From contig NC_085089.1 in assembly GCF_963422355.1 (NCBI RefSeq), forward strand, positions 2,136,456 to 2,200,455: a stretch of DNA of 64,000 nt, given 5' to 3'. Under the pieces are notes generated by a model. It was not told where the DNA came from and did no database searches. It saw nothing but the letters and a program-made list of their open reading frames with translations. Position 1 is the first letter of the stretch. Each line of letters begins with the position of its first letter. Positions 45,401 to 56,243 of this stretch are shown here, in pieces. The translations under genes and the position numbers were made by a program. This DNA comes from Corticium candelabrum. Lineage: Eukaryota > Porifera > Homoscleromorpha > Homosclerophorida > Plakinidae.

Positions 45401-47254
45401 AAACTTCCGTTTATGGAAGTGAGCGCGTTGAAAAACACTAACGTATCTGAGGTGAGTTTATGGGTCTGGCTGGCCGAGTTAATGTGGAATGTAAATGCTA
45501 AGCTGGTTATAGTAAAAAAATTAGAGTGCATGACCTACAGTATCAACAACACTTGTGCCGTACTGTACTTATTCTAGACTCGTATGAGTCTACTTTTATT
45601 TCAGGTTTCTAAGTATTATAGTTTGGAGCATTTATTATACCATGTTTCCACAAGTAGTAGCCTAGGGTTACTATTTTTAATCATCTCGGACCATGGGTAA
45701 CTATTCAAGCGTGGGTTATTATTGCAAGCTTCCTCGACCGAGAATATACCGGTACCTACGAGTGTTGGACAACACCGTTTGCGTACAATGAGATGGCTCC
45801 ATTGTTACCAATGAACATGCATCAAACAACTATATGCAAACATGCATACAAGCTGCCATATTCGAAACGACTTCAGTGACCACGTGGCTTGCCTTGAGCT
45901 CCAAGATTGTATTGCACGTGCACAGATGAAATTGTGCAGACTTCGTTCTGCATGTTGCTGCATATAGTGACTCATGGGTTACTGTTCGAGCATGGGTTTC
46001 TGTTTTTTTAACATGGGTTACTACTCGTGGAAATACGTTTACAAGCCTAATATTTGGTTACGTTTCAAGGAAAGAATGGCCGCCGTGGGTTTTGGTAGAC
46101 TAATCAGAGTTGCGTATATACCGACTTCAACTTTGCATCCTGGTAATATATGACGTATTTTATTTGAAATAGGCTTGTTCGTATTGCTGCATTTAGCCTG
46201 CATGCCTGCACCAAATACCGATGCATTCCTCCCACATGCTGGTGTAAGCGAGGTTGAACATACTCATCAATATGGTGTGGGAGCATGACATTTGTTTCCT
46301 GAAATACGTTACAACCACAAGACATGAGATATACTGCATTGTTCTATTGTCAGAGTAATGTGTAGGCTTGAATGTCCAGCCGGTCATTCCACGTGCGAGG
46401 AGAAATCTCTTTATAGGGGAAAGGACCGGCTGGACACTACCTGAGCCTAAGAATGTTGTTTTCCTGTCCAATTTGTTGTATATAGGTAGGTAATATTATG
46501 ATCACATGACTCGTGCCCAATCAAGTGTTAGGTGGGTCACATGAAATACACCAATTCCCTGCTTTCTCCTCCCACCTCCTGTTACATATCACCACATAGG
46601 GAGAGACCAGGAGTCAATATGAGTAAGCATGGAATGACCAACAAGGCATGATACGTGTAGCAGCTAGATTAGGTAATAGGTTGGAACAAAGGTGTGCAAT
46701 ATCAAAAACAACAAATGCTCAACTCAGTGACAAATGCTTGTGCTTTCCTCCATAATCTCATTCTTGGCCTCGTTCCAAAGGCACGAGCCATGCGAGACAG
46801 CTTGTCTTCAGAAACTATCAGGTAGCTACCAATATCAATCAACGTGCTTCATGTATGTTCACTCACTACAAGTAGTGGTTTAGTAGAGTGTGTATGACAA
46901 TGACTACTTGATGTCCAGATCACCTTATCCTTATGTGGGGAGAAATCCTACTTGTATATGTAGACAAAGACTAAGTATATACATGTTAATTAATTATTGA
47001 TACTGTTGTCAGCTTACCATCTAGCCATATAACAGTGGGGCTTTGTTTTTAGGCATTTGGAGCTCTGGCAGGTCTAGTAGTCAATCAGGTACATACAACA
47101 TATACTATTGTATTCAGTATTACATGCATGACGACTTTGTGAATTCTCGATTCCTTAGCAATCTGGCACAGAACCAGCCAAACAAGTAGAAAGGAGAGAA
47201 ACTATTCAGCTTCAGCCGCAATCAAGCAAAGATGAAGGAGGTTGCAGTTGCTAG
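41851..47254 (+). CDS. Rab family small GTPase (Rab8/10/15/35-like)
   Basis: Eight exons in phase, 199 residues: 41851-41951, 42016-42038, 42174-42295, 45067-45144, 45224-45301, 45386-45451, 47053-47088, 47159-47254. Motifs: P-loop GDSGVGKT (15-22), switch I ending [18 protein letters not shown] (62-68) and the switch II segment [18 protein letters not shown] (117-120), SALK, and a C-terminal CSC for double geranylgeranylation. Rabs of this group direct exocytic and recycling vesicle traffic on membranes. [20 protein letters not shown] resembles Rab15/Rab8/Rab10, but the subfamily cannot be fixed by eye. Intron 3 (2.8 kb) starts with a complex GT array, intron 6 carries a MITE. It is convergent with FAU, 151 bp between stops. 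Confidence 0.93.
42333..42531. repeat. Compound GT / GTGTCT microsatellite
   Basis: GT array with GC interruptions grading into (TGTGTC)n, starting about 37 bp after the donor of Rab exon 3. Confidence 0.97.
45640..46038. mobile_element. MITE with TTTCCAC terminal inverted repeats
   Basis: Left end TTTCCACAAGTAGTAGCC; right end in reverse complement TTTCCACGAGTAGTAACC. Inside, several CATGGGTTACT-like modules point inward from both ends (for example 45692, 45975, 46010). About 400 bp, no transposase; in Rab intron 6. Confidence 0.7.
46373..46436. repeat. Perfect 13-bp stem hairpin
   Basis: TGTCCAGCCGGTC (46373-46385) pairs with GACCGGCTGGACA (46424-46436) across a 38-nt loop. Purpose unknown; it may be a tiny MITE or a structured transcript element in Rab intron 6. 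Confidence 0.7.
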
Positions 47255-47405
47255 TACATTTAGTAGTTCATACATAGAGTATGATTTGCAAGACAAGCAG
47301 GTGTACGCCAGACGTCATTTGTAAAGCACGCGACTAGACAGAAAGAGTAGATTTTATACTATATTGAATGAAATGTAATATCGACAAAGCATCACGTCAC
47401 GAACT

Positions 47406-47870
47406 CTACTGGTTCGAGTTCGGCCCACGCCGGCGTCCGAATGTGGCCACAACGTTGACAAATCGACGATTGTACTGCATTCGCCTCTTCGCACGACCCG
47501 TTCGCTTCTTCTTCTTTTCCTGTTTCTCAACCTTCGGGGTTTGACCTTTTACCTTGCCAGCACGAGCAAGAGATCCGTGAACCTTTCCTGCAGTCATACA
47601 AAACAGACTTCTAATCCAGTGTGTCCCTTAAGGGGGCCCCACACCATGCCTACCTCCTGGAAGCCGAACTGTAGCATCAACTGTTACATTTTCTAATAGG
47701 AACGAGGACAACTGAACTTCATCCTCCAGCGGCTGGCCAGCGAATTTGAGCAGGAGGCTATTGGGCGAGAGGCCCTCTCTCGACTCTAGCAAACATTTCA
47801 CATCCCAGGCAGTTGTGTCGCTGTCGACGTCTACTACATGAGTCTCTTGAGCTCGCACGAAGATCTGCAT
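47406..47870 (-). CDS. FAU: FAU: ubiquitin-like protein fused to ribosomal protein eS30
   Basis: Two minus-strand exons, 47870-47654 and 47587-47406, encode 132 residues. Residues 1-73 are a ubiquitin-like domain ([13 protein letters not shown] ... [11 protein letters not shown] ... LPGG) ending in the Gly-Gly at which it is cleaved. Residues 74-132 are the 59-residue ribosomal protein eS30 ([39 protein letters not shown]). The intron falls inside the last Gly codon before the cleavage site, so it separates the two products almost exactly. A longer open frame upstream of MQIFV exists but is not conserved. The folate-receptor-like gene ends only 260 bp upstream on the same strand. Confidence 0.95.
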
Positions 47871-48129
47871 CGCTCCAAGTGAATAAGGGAACACGTGAAC
47901 GCTTATAAACGATTGGAGCTTGCGCAACAAGACGCAATTGCGCACATGCGCACTAGTCAGAGCATGTTTCTTACGCTTAGGCAATATTTCCATCTTTGGT
48001 AAAAGACTTTTCATTAACTTATAAAATACAAAGTGCAGCTTACAGCACTTACTACCAATAACATTTAAAATTCATCAAGTGCCAGCAGCTCTAGCAAACT
48101 CATGATCGCCATCCATCCAATTGAGTCTA

Positions 48130-51100
48130 TCATACCAGCACGAGGTAAGCAGTTAGAAAAAATAAAAAGATAGCCTGAATTCCGGTAAAATGCTTAGCTG
48201 GGGCAGAACTGAAGCAGAGATTCTCAGAGTCCCCATCAACAACTTCAAATCCAAAGTCGTCAAATCCAGGAGGCTACACCATTACAAACACAAACAATTT
48301 GTAAATGACAACATCAAACATCACAGCAACAACTAGTAATACTCCCATATCTTGAAAGTTGAGAAAACTTTCAACTGACTTGAACATTTGGTGTGGGAAT
48401 ATGTAGTCGTCTCCACACACATATCGATCTACAGAGTGCCACAAGCCATATATCAATTTTATTAGCTACAAAGAAAGTTGTAATTGTAAATTTCTGATTT
48501 CGTTGCCTGTTGTATGTACACTTTAAGTACAATCAAAAACCCAGACAGAACAAAATCCCAGAACATCCCTTCTATGTATACACTTGCAATCTGAGTCAAG
48601 TTGTAGGTACAAAACAAGAGCCTCAAGAAATTTAATCAGGTCTATTTCTTGGTGATCCTCACAGTGGCATATACCTTGTCAGACTGGTGAGAACTTAAGG
48701 AGAGTGTAGAAAGGCCTCCCAAGATCATAGGCACAACCAAATTCCTAGTAACCTGTCACAACTAGCTACAATCTGGAATAAGCACAAAAAGTTGCTGCTC
48801 ATCAATTTCACCTAGCTAAGCCAGATGATATCCAAGCCGCTCAAACCTGCACTTCTAATAAATCATTCAGATTGTACAAACAAATACAACTCATAATAGC
48901 AGCATGTTCTATGAAGAATTCTCTTGCAGATTTTGAATCTACAACTAGTTGTCAACTCGAAACAACTTTTAATGAATAGAGAAGCACATTACAGTGCTAA
49001 ACCCTCGGCCAGTGTATGTAATCACATATCTCCATCATGTGATAATGTTTTGCATACTTAGGTTTTAGCCCAACCCACTCGTCTCAGCTAAGGTTTCCAA
49101 TGCATTCATCTAGCTAAACAACGATGCAAAGCCGCGTCTCCAGACTTGCATACTTACAGGTTAGTCGCTTTGTTGGACAAACAAATGCACTGTCATAGAC
49201 AATGCATGTTCCCTTTGCAAATTCCCGTGAAGCACCAAATTTCTGTTAAAGACAACACTAGTGATTTTTGCAACAACACCGCCACCACCACCTCCCACCA
49301 CCACTCACCCACCCACCCACCCCGCACTCGGCCACGCACACCGAAAATTCAAGCTGTCAGACTGCAGAACCTCTATGCAGAAACGCTGTGGAAGCAAAAT
49401 GTTACAAGTCAGGTACAGCTACAGGTACCCAATGGCGCCTGACTCCAGCACCTTCACTCTAGCTAGACACCTGGTTGTTGGTGGGAAACATGCATGTGCA
49501 AATGTAGACAATATGCGTTGTTTCTATGTGCTAAACCCTTATGTAAAGCAAAGGGCTACACACCATGTACAGGATGGACAACCAGTGGTCGAATTCTAGC
49601 TACCAGCTACCAAACAAAGATAGGTAGAGCCTCATGATTACATCACGTTTGTCTATTGGTCAGTAATAACACCACTTCTCAACTATTGGTCAGAATAGCT
49701 TCATTTACATCTGCACTAATGGAGTATAAATACGGTCGTACAATCAATCATACATCAGACGACTACTATACCCTTAAGCCCGGTTCACAGTACGATGCTG
49801 GCACAGCGTCTGTGGTGACAGCGTCTGCGGTGCCAGCGTCTGCGAGTGTCCTGGATGCTGACAAGGACGCTCACACGAGCGTCAGCAAAGACACTGGTGC
49901 TGGACCATTCACAGTATTGCGTCTGACGAGCATCCATCGCACAAAGAATACACTGCGACAGTGGTCTGGCGCTGCTAAGTAACCACGTGTGTACAATGTA
50001 CTCGCGACAGACATGGACGACGTTTTGCTTTTGTTGCGCCGCTGCGCCATAGTCTTGACCAAGCGTTTTCTTTCATCCTTATGTCCTTGTACTGCTTTGA
50101 CTGAACTTGCCAAACGCAGGGAAAAACCACGCACACACTCAATGAAAACTTCCATCAACAAATGCCATGTGAACAAATAAAATATCTCGGATACGTTCAG
50201 TGACTGACTTTCGATTGGTTGAAACGGAGCACGTGATGTCATCGGACGTTGAGTCACTTCCAGCTAGGACGCTCGATTAGAACGTTTCTTTATTCCAGCA
50301 TCGTGGACGCTCACCTAGCGTCGTGTGAGCGTCGTACAAACGTCACGGACGCTGACATGTTCACAGTATGACGCTGACGCTTGCTCATCGCCAGCGTCCA
50401 AGACGCTTGTACGACACTCATGCCAGCGTTATACTGTGAACCAGGCTTTAGCCTAGATATCCGGGCCTTGGGTATTTAACAGCAACCTTCAATCATTACT
50501 TTGTAACCCACATTTGCTCTACAGTCTATTCTAAATACAGTAGGATGTCATTTATCCAAACACCAGTTATCCAAATGCGTTGGTCTATTGACACGTCACA
50601 ACTGCAAATTAGAAGTGGTTCCTTCCATACTAGAGAAGCTACAAGTTAACTGTACAAGAGTTCTGACAGCTGCTGCTATGCATGTATTGAAGAAGACTAT
50701 GGAATTGCGAGGTCTAGAATTGGTAGGTCTACCATGTGTGACATTGTAAACACTAAGAACAAACTGCAGAAACTTTCCACTCTCAGCAGTCCCATAAGTG
50801 TAGCCAGCAGACATCAGTTATCCGAAATTATTCAGAGTTACAAAAGTAAAGGTCCTGAAGTGCTCAGATAGTGACATCCTACTGTAATCATCAACTTGCC
50901 GAGTTAACAGCTACATAAATCTTTACAACAGTTGAATCGCCAAAGTGTAACTTACAACACTACAAACTCTAGCATTACAAGCCATATAATGCCTACCTCT
51001 ATCTGGTAAAATTGTTTCTTCATTTCCAGCAAATCCCTTGCATGGACTTGACACAAGAAGGCCACACTCACTCAGACGCTTCACAAAAAATGCTGCAACA

Positions 51101-52907
51101 ACTTTTATATATAAAACAATACAAAAACAACATACACTGGTCCTAAACAGAGTGCTTCCATTTCCGAATGCTTCTGCGGCCCAATCAGAACATATTCGAA
51201 TATTGCTTGTGGCGGTATTTACATACTACGCAATTAATTGTGACTTAACATTATTACATACGGAAAACAATCAAAAGCTGTAGAACCTTTGGTTGGTCAG
51301 GACTGCAGCCCAGACAATAGAGAACAGCCATAGGATGGTCTCTGATGTCTCCTCGAAGTCTACAAGTATCGCCAACATCTAAAGTCAAAATACACATACT
51401 ACACATATTGTATATATGGTGTAATTCACAGTAATGTACAATACAATTAGCATCATGCCACAGATGAATATAACTTAGTTTACATCAGACAGACATTGAA
51501 AATAAATGTGTTGGCATCTCACACTTGGTCCTAAATACACGCTACTTTCAAATTTACTGATGTAAGCTCTGACACCATTAATGTTTGTAGCTATAATACA
51601 GTCAGACCTCGTTATCCCGACACCTTATAATCCGACACCCTCACTTTCTGACTAAGGTACACGTGAAATCAATTTACATGGGTCACCGTGTATCTGTTAC
51701 TGTTAGTCCAACAGAACCCAACGGGACAAATGTGGTCGGAATAACAAGGTCTGACTGTATAACAGTATGTACATTGTATATTATAGCATAACTGTGAACC
51801 TCCTGTAGCACATTGTATCAATTAAGAAGCCATGAGTATTTGTAGCTGGGACTGATATATTGGATGCAGCATGCCACTGCAGTTATTCTTTCACTACAGA
51901 ATCTAATATCTATATATAGTAATGTCTCGATTAATTAAAAGTAAAGCCACCTACAAAGTTGTTCGATTGTTCTCACTTCTAGCAGATGCTGTGGTTAGTC
52001 CTAGTCATGCAACAATGCTTAGTAGCAGACTAACCCTTCCAACAACAAACTCAATCTGCAGTACAAAATCGTAGTCTAATCTCATTCTTCCATGAGACAT
52101 CAGCCTAGTGATCGAGCTATGTGATGAAATCTGGTGTAAATCTTGACACTAAATAATTCCTTCTCTGCCTGCATGCCTAGCATTTGTTCTGCTAACACAA
52201 TCGAAAAACAACAATTAGATCACCACACTTTGTCCACTGTTAGAATACACTCCTTGCCGAGTCGCATGATTTCTATAACTACTGCTAGCTTGATAAGTTG
52301 TACATGTATATATCCTTCAAATATCTGCTGGCATAAATCTGACCCTAGACCATCTATAACGTGCGATGTATAGGCATTTCTTGCTTAGATGCTTAAAAGC
52401 CATAGCAACGTTTCTGTCTACTAGCATACCAGCAGCAAATTTGTTAATTATTTTAATTAACAATTAACATCACTATGCATGCGAATACACCATATAGTAG
52501 GGATTGAGAAATCAGTCACAACTCTAATGCTACACAAACTGTCAAATGATTTCACCATTCAAAGATACATTACTATTTAAGCACATGTTGATTATTGCTA
52601 TTCTCATATTGACCACTACTAGAGCTACTTTTACCAAATATCAATTGTACCTGTTAGCATGAGAAAAAGTTCCTCAATCTCTGCATCGTGGGGAGGCTTG
52701 CAGCAGGCCATGTCCGAATACCGTGTACAGAAACTCAAACCCAGTGGCTAGATGACATAATTTTATTTAGAAAGTGACCATCGTAAAACCAACCCCGTGA
52801 CAAGGATTGGACACCTTCGAAGGCTTTTCTCCAGTTAGGGCACAGGTATCTTCACCAAAGCCACTCTGCACTGCTTGAAGCAAAACGAGGAAAACAAACA
52901 GAGCCAT
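48130..52907 (-). CDS. Folate-receptor-like cysteine-rich protein, probably GPI-anchored
   Basis: Six minus-strand exons in phase: 52907-52779, 52747-52651, 51378-51287, about 51078-50997, 48428-48343, 48273-48130; about 209 residues. A signal peptide (MALFVFLVLLQAVQSG) leads to a cysteine-rich body: SFCTRYSDMACCKPPHDAE, then DTCRLRG, YCLGCSPDQPK, LSECGLLVSSPC, DRYVCGDDYIFPH. The spacing FC..Y...ACC ... C ... C..CSP resembles the folate-receptor/riboflavin-binding domain, especially short plant and protist versions. The C-terminus is a hydrophobic tail (GIQAIFLFFLTAYLVLV) with nothing after it, as in GPI-anchored proteins. The start of exon 4 is uncertain: the reading frame continues upstream as AFFVKR, which fits the family, so an extra exon between 51100 and 51287 is possible. 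Ligand unknown. Introns are crowded with DNA-transposon MITEs. Confidence 0.65.
48972..50470 (-). repeat. Dispersed repeat family X, copy 2, split by a MITE
   Basis: Reverse-complement counterpart of 20990-21810. Homology runs 48972-49776 and resumes at 50448-50470 after the insertion of a 671-bp MITE. A CCACC/CACCC-rich stretch (49282-49322) is private to this copy. Confidence 0.75.
49777..50447. mobile_element. PIF/Harbinger-like MITE with TTA target duplication
   Basis: Terminal repeats AGCCCGGTTCACAGTA (left) and AGCCTGGTTCACAGTA (right, reverse complement) are flanked by TTA at 49774-49776 and 50448-50450. The empty site is seen in copy 1 of repeat X, where the same position reads uninterrupted. 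Subterminal regions are packed with GACGCT/AGCGTC motifs on both sides. No transposase. Confidence 0.85.
50538..50884 (+). mobile_element. Tigger/pogo-like element with transposase N-terminal remnant
   Basis: Terminal repeats CAGTAGGATGTCA are perfect at both ends and flanked by TA. The + strand encodes a CENP-B/Tigger-type helix-turn-helix piece, YGIARSRIGRSTMCDIVNTK, about 50693-50755. The rest of the transposase is deleted. Confidence 0.8.
51599..51757. mobile_element. 159-bp Tigger/pogo-like MITE
   Basis: Terminal repeats CAGTCAGACCTCGTTATCCC and, in reverse complement, CAGTCAGACCTTGTTATTCC, flanked by TA at both ends. Internal CCGACA/GTCGGA motifs continue the symmetry. Confidence 0.85.
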
Positions 52908-53059
52908 GCTTGTTGGGAAGGTGTGGTTGTTAACAGCTTTCCCGGATGTTCCAAACAAACCTCAAAAAAATGAAGAAATAATTTGTAATAGTATTTATGA
53001 TTTTACTAATTTCTTTTCTAGACAACACAGTTTTTATTTCCGGTGCAATTGCTACTGTT

Positions 53060-53310
53060 TGTAGTCGTATCAAGGTGATCACGTGATGCGCCCGACTAGT
53101 CTCGCGTACGCGCGTGGCCGGACTCCTTTCTGCCGCGTCATTTCCGGGCGTACGCCAATGTTTACAGCGCTTGAGTCACACGTCACGTACACCGACTGTT
53201 GTGTCGTTTTGGTGAGAGAGTAGCGGCTTCGGCTTGCGTTTACGATGCTGATGAGACTCGTGTAGTGTTCTCTCTCATTTGCTCACCGTGACGTCGCCTG
53301 TGTAGGCACT
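53060..53310. promoter_or_regulatory. CpG-rich probable divergent promoter
   Basis: The most CpG-dense stretch left of 58.6 kb. It includes ATCACGTGATG and CACGTCACGTAC E-box/CRE-like sites and TGACGTCG. It lies between the minus-strand folate-receptor-like start (52907) and the plus-strand Kazal gene, and probably drives one or both. Confidence 0.5.
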
Positions 53311-53546
53311 ACAAGAGGTTAGTTGAATACGTACTACTGATAGCTAGTACCTTGGTACGGTACGTGGCATGCATCTACAGGCAAGTCTTTGTAGCCAGAA
53401 CGACATCTGGAAGGTACTAGAGCTTAATTAATTGTACCCCTTTAAGTGCTAGACGTGATGGCATTGGTCGTTCAAATGGATTGCCTGTAATTACATCGTA
53501 GAATTGTGTGCGGCCATTTGTAATGCAATAGTACAAGTAGCAATGC

Positions 53547-53712
53547 CAGGGCCAGGTCAAGAGGGGGATTCAGGGGGTTGAAACTCCCTCTTTTCCAATA
53601 GGCGTGGTTCAATAATTTCATATAATTTTATTAGAAAAGAGAAAATTAGTAATGCTATAACTAACTGCTAACGGTGAACCCCCTCTTTCAAAAATTCCTG
53701 GATCCGGCGCTG
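53547..53712. mobile_element. hAT-type MITE
   Basis: Imperfect inverted ends CAGGGCCAGGTCAAG and, reverse complemented, CAGCGCCGGATCCAGG, followed on both sides by (A)GAGGGGG-type tracts. Flanked by AATGC at both sides. The right end resembles the hAT element ends at 12526-13780. Confidence 0.6.
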
Positions 53713-53875
53713 AATGCCAATATTCTCCAGCCAACAAGATTGTGGGAAAACACAGGTAGTCTATCTATGAGAGTATTTGACCTGAGCTAGACGTACAGTA
53801 TAGCTAGTTTCAGTATATTTTAGTGTCACAGTTTCCATAACTGCACTCAATCAATAACTACAGGTACAGTGTACA

Positions 53876-54139
53876 ATGGTTTGTTGCCTCCAAAAACTAG
53901 CGCGCGCTAGGAAAGAAGTGTCTCCTTTGGCGGTAAGATTGAAGCTTTTTAAGGTGGTAAGTCAGACACAACTGCAGGGTTAGGTCTGCAGCTGTTGACG
54001 TGTTATGACTGTGACTGGAATCACTTTTGAATAATTATGGTCTTGGTGTATGCCCTCGTTGAATAACTGTATAGTAAAACATTGGCATCTATTCACCTGC
54101 ATGTAGACTACAGTCGTCATTCTCGTTGACGATCGAATT

Positions 54140-54222
<83 letters not shown>

Positions 54223-55730
54223 TCTATAAAACTTCCAGGTAACATACTCTTAGCACCCACCCCAAATTAAGGTACAAAGTGAATGTACCTAAAAGCATAT
54301 AGAACAATTTGAGGTCCGGTCATTGTTTCCCTAATCTTCTCTTTGCATAGAATTCATAAAAACAATAGTTTATACTTAATTGTGGCACTAACTTTTTTAG
54401 CAAAGCTTCAATTTGAACAAGGTCTTCATTCTAAACTTTTCTACTTTTCTTCCATGGTGTAACTGTATTTGTATATATCAGACCTTGTCAATATGTTATG
54501 TATTTTAGTGTGTCAAAATTAACATTCATGTGAATGCAAGTTTGATATGTTGTGATGATGGAAAGTCATACCTAGAAAAATGTGAACTCAATAGAACAAG
54601 ATGTGAATCTACCGAGGTCATACAAGTGAACCACAAGGGCCAGTGCATAAAAACAGAGATGACAAAGACAGTAGGATCGAACCGCATGGACGAGTGCGAT
54701 TCTATCATTTGTGGACTGGGTATGAGGTGCAAAGCTTGCGGACACCAAGAACGGCTCGTGTGCATTTGCTCGAATCTTTGCCCACCTACAACTAGTGAAG
54801 TATGCCGCTCAGACAACATCGTGTGTGTGTGTGTGTGTGTGTGTGTGCGCACGCGTGTTGTGTGTGGTTAAGGTTCACTGACTGAAGTGACAGTTCAATA
54901 TACCTTTGATCAGCTCAATACAGGTGGAATAAAATAGGAGGTACTTCGCACCATGCATGCATGTGTACACAAGAGAACTATGCAAAGTGCTCTGACAAGC
55001 CAGAGCTCTTCCCTTCAGTCGACGGGAGCATATTTAAACTAACTAGCCATGTTACATGCAACTTTAACTTAATGGCATGTGCATGTGCTCTAGAAGTACA
55101 GCAAGTGTCCTTGCTACTTTGTGTCAACTGTCACTTACCCAGGCAGTTCCTAGCTCTACCTGCAATGCTAATAATAACAACAAACATTGAACATATATTG
55201 CCAGACTGTTGCTCATGCCCTATAGCTATTAATTTCTAATATTTGTATTGCCAATGTCAGGGACACAGTAAATTTGTAAATGCCTACACTTATGTAACTC
55301 CCGCATAAAATTTTACAGACAGACATGTTGTGTACGATAAAGATTATAAACTAAACTTACAGCTAGTTTGCTCTATCTTATTTGGCATTTGCTATTTTTT
55401 AGATATTTGTTCCCTTTCAAGGCTTGGCTGTCTGTTAATAGTCCTTGCATTAATAGTCTTTTGCAGACTCTTGTCTCAACATCCAGTTTGAAGAAGGACT
55501 ACCATGCAGGAACATTGAGAGGTCAGTTACATACGTTTTTCCTAGCATATATCATGTTGCTAAGTGTCTGTTAGAGAATGAAGTGACACTGTCTCATTGC
55601 ATTTGAGTTTTGTCATGTCTCTAGTTTGTCTGTCTATTATGAGCCATGTCATTATCTACAACAAAGACCCCTGTGTTGCTCATGCATGAGAGCTGTATTA
55701 TCAGCAATGAATGAAACCAATTCTATGAAG

Positions 55731-55805
<75 letters not shown>

Positions 55806-56080
55806 GCTAGACAACCCGTCCTCTTAGCCAGGAATTTTTATTAAAGGGGAAAAACTAAAATTTTAGTGCCCAATTTTTAGGCTAGTAACTTTAATTAATG
55901 GCAAACTCTGTTCCTCAGGACCACAGAGATTCAAATCCATCCTTTGGGGTGCAATAGAATGCCATCCGGCCCATAAGTGCCGTTACACAAGGTTGAGTTT
56001 CTTTAGTTAGTAAACAGTAAATAACCAAAGATCTCAAATCTTGTCTTGTTTATAGTGGTAGCAACTTGCTCCAAACGTGA
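53876..56080 (+). CDS. Kazal/follistatin-like cysteine-rich protein (tentative model)
   Basis: Exons 53876-53956, 54509-54820, 55467-55521, 55919-55991 and 56056-56080 are phase-compatible, giving 181 residues. Exon 2 is convincing: CVKINIHVNASLICCDDGKS ... CELNRTRCE ... VNHKGQC is a Kazal-type domain, followed by DECDSIICGLGMRCKACG and VCICSNLCPPTTSEVCRSD, the follistatin-like pattern that leads into another Kazal domain (SDNITLVSTSSLKKDYHAG across the next splice). Such modules occur in secreted protease inhibitors and matrix proteins. Exon 1 (MVCCLQKLARARKEV) has no signal peptide, which is odd, so the true 5' exon may differ. The last three small exons rest on splice sites and phase alone. 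Long GT arrays sit in three introns, one directly at the exon 2 donor. Confidence 0.5.
54145..54221. repeat. (GT)n microsatellite
   Basis: Uninterrupted GT array in intron 1 of the Kazal-type gene. Further GT arrays in the same gene lie at 54821-54847 and 55732-55804, and just downstream at 56180-56241; a (GGGT)n run lies at 56764-56780. Confidence 0.97.
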
Positions 56081-56174
56081 TTACAGTACTACTGAGTGAT
56101 GTATTCAATTGAGTTTCATATTCATGTGTGGTAATGTTGAATGATCTAGTCAGTGCATGGATGGTCCAGAACTC

Positions 56175-56243
<69 letters not shown>

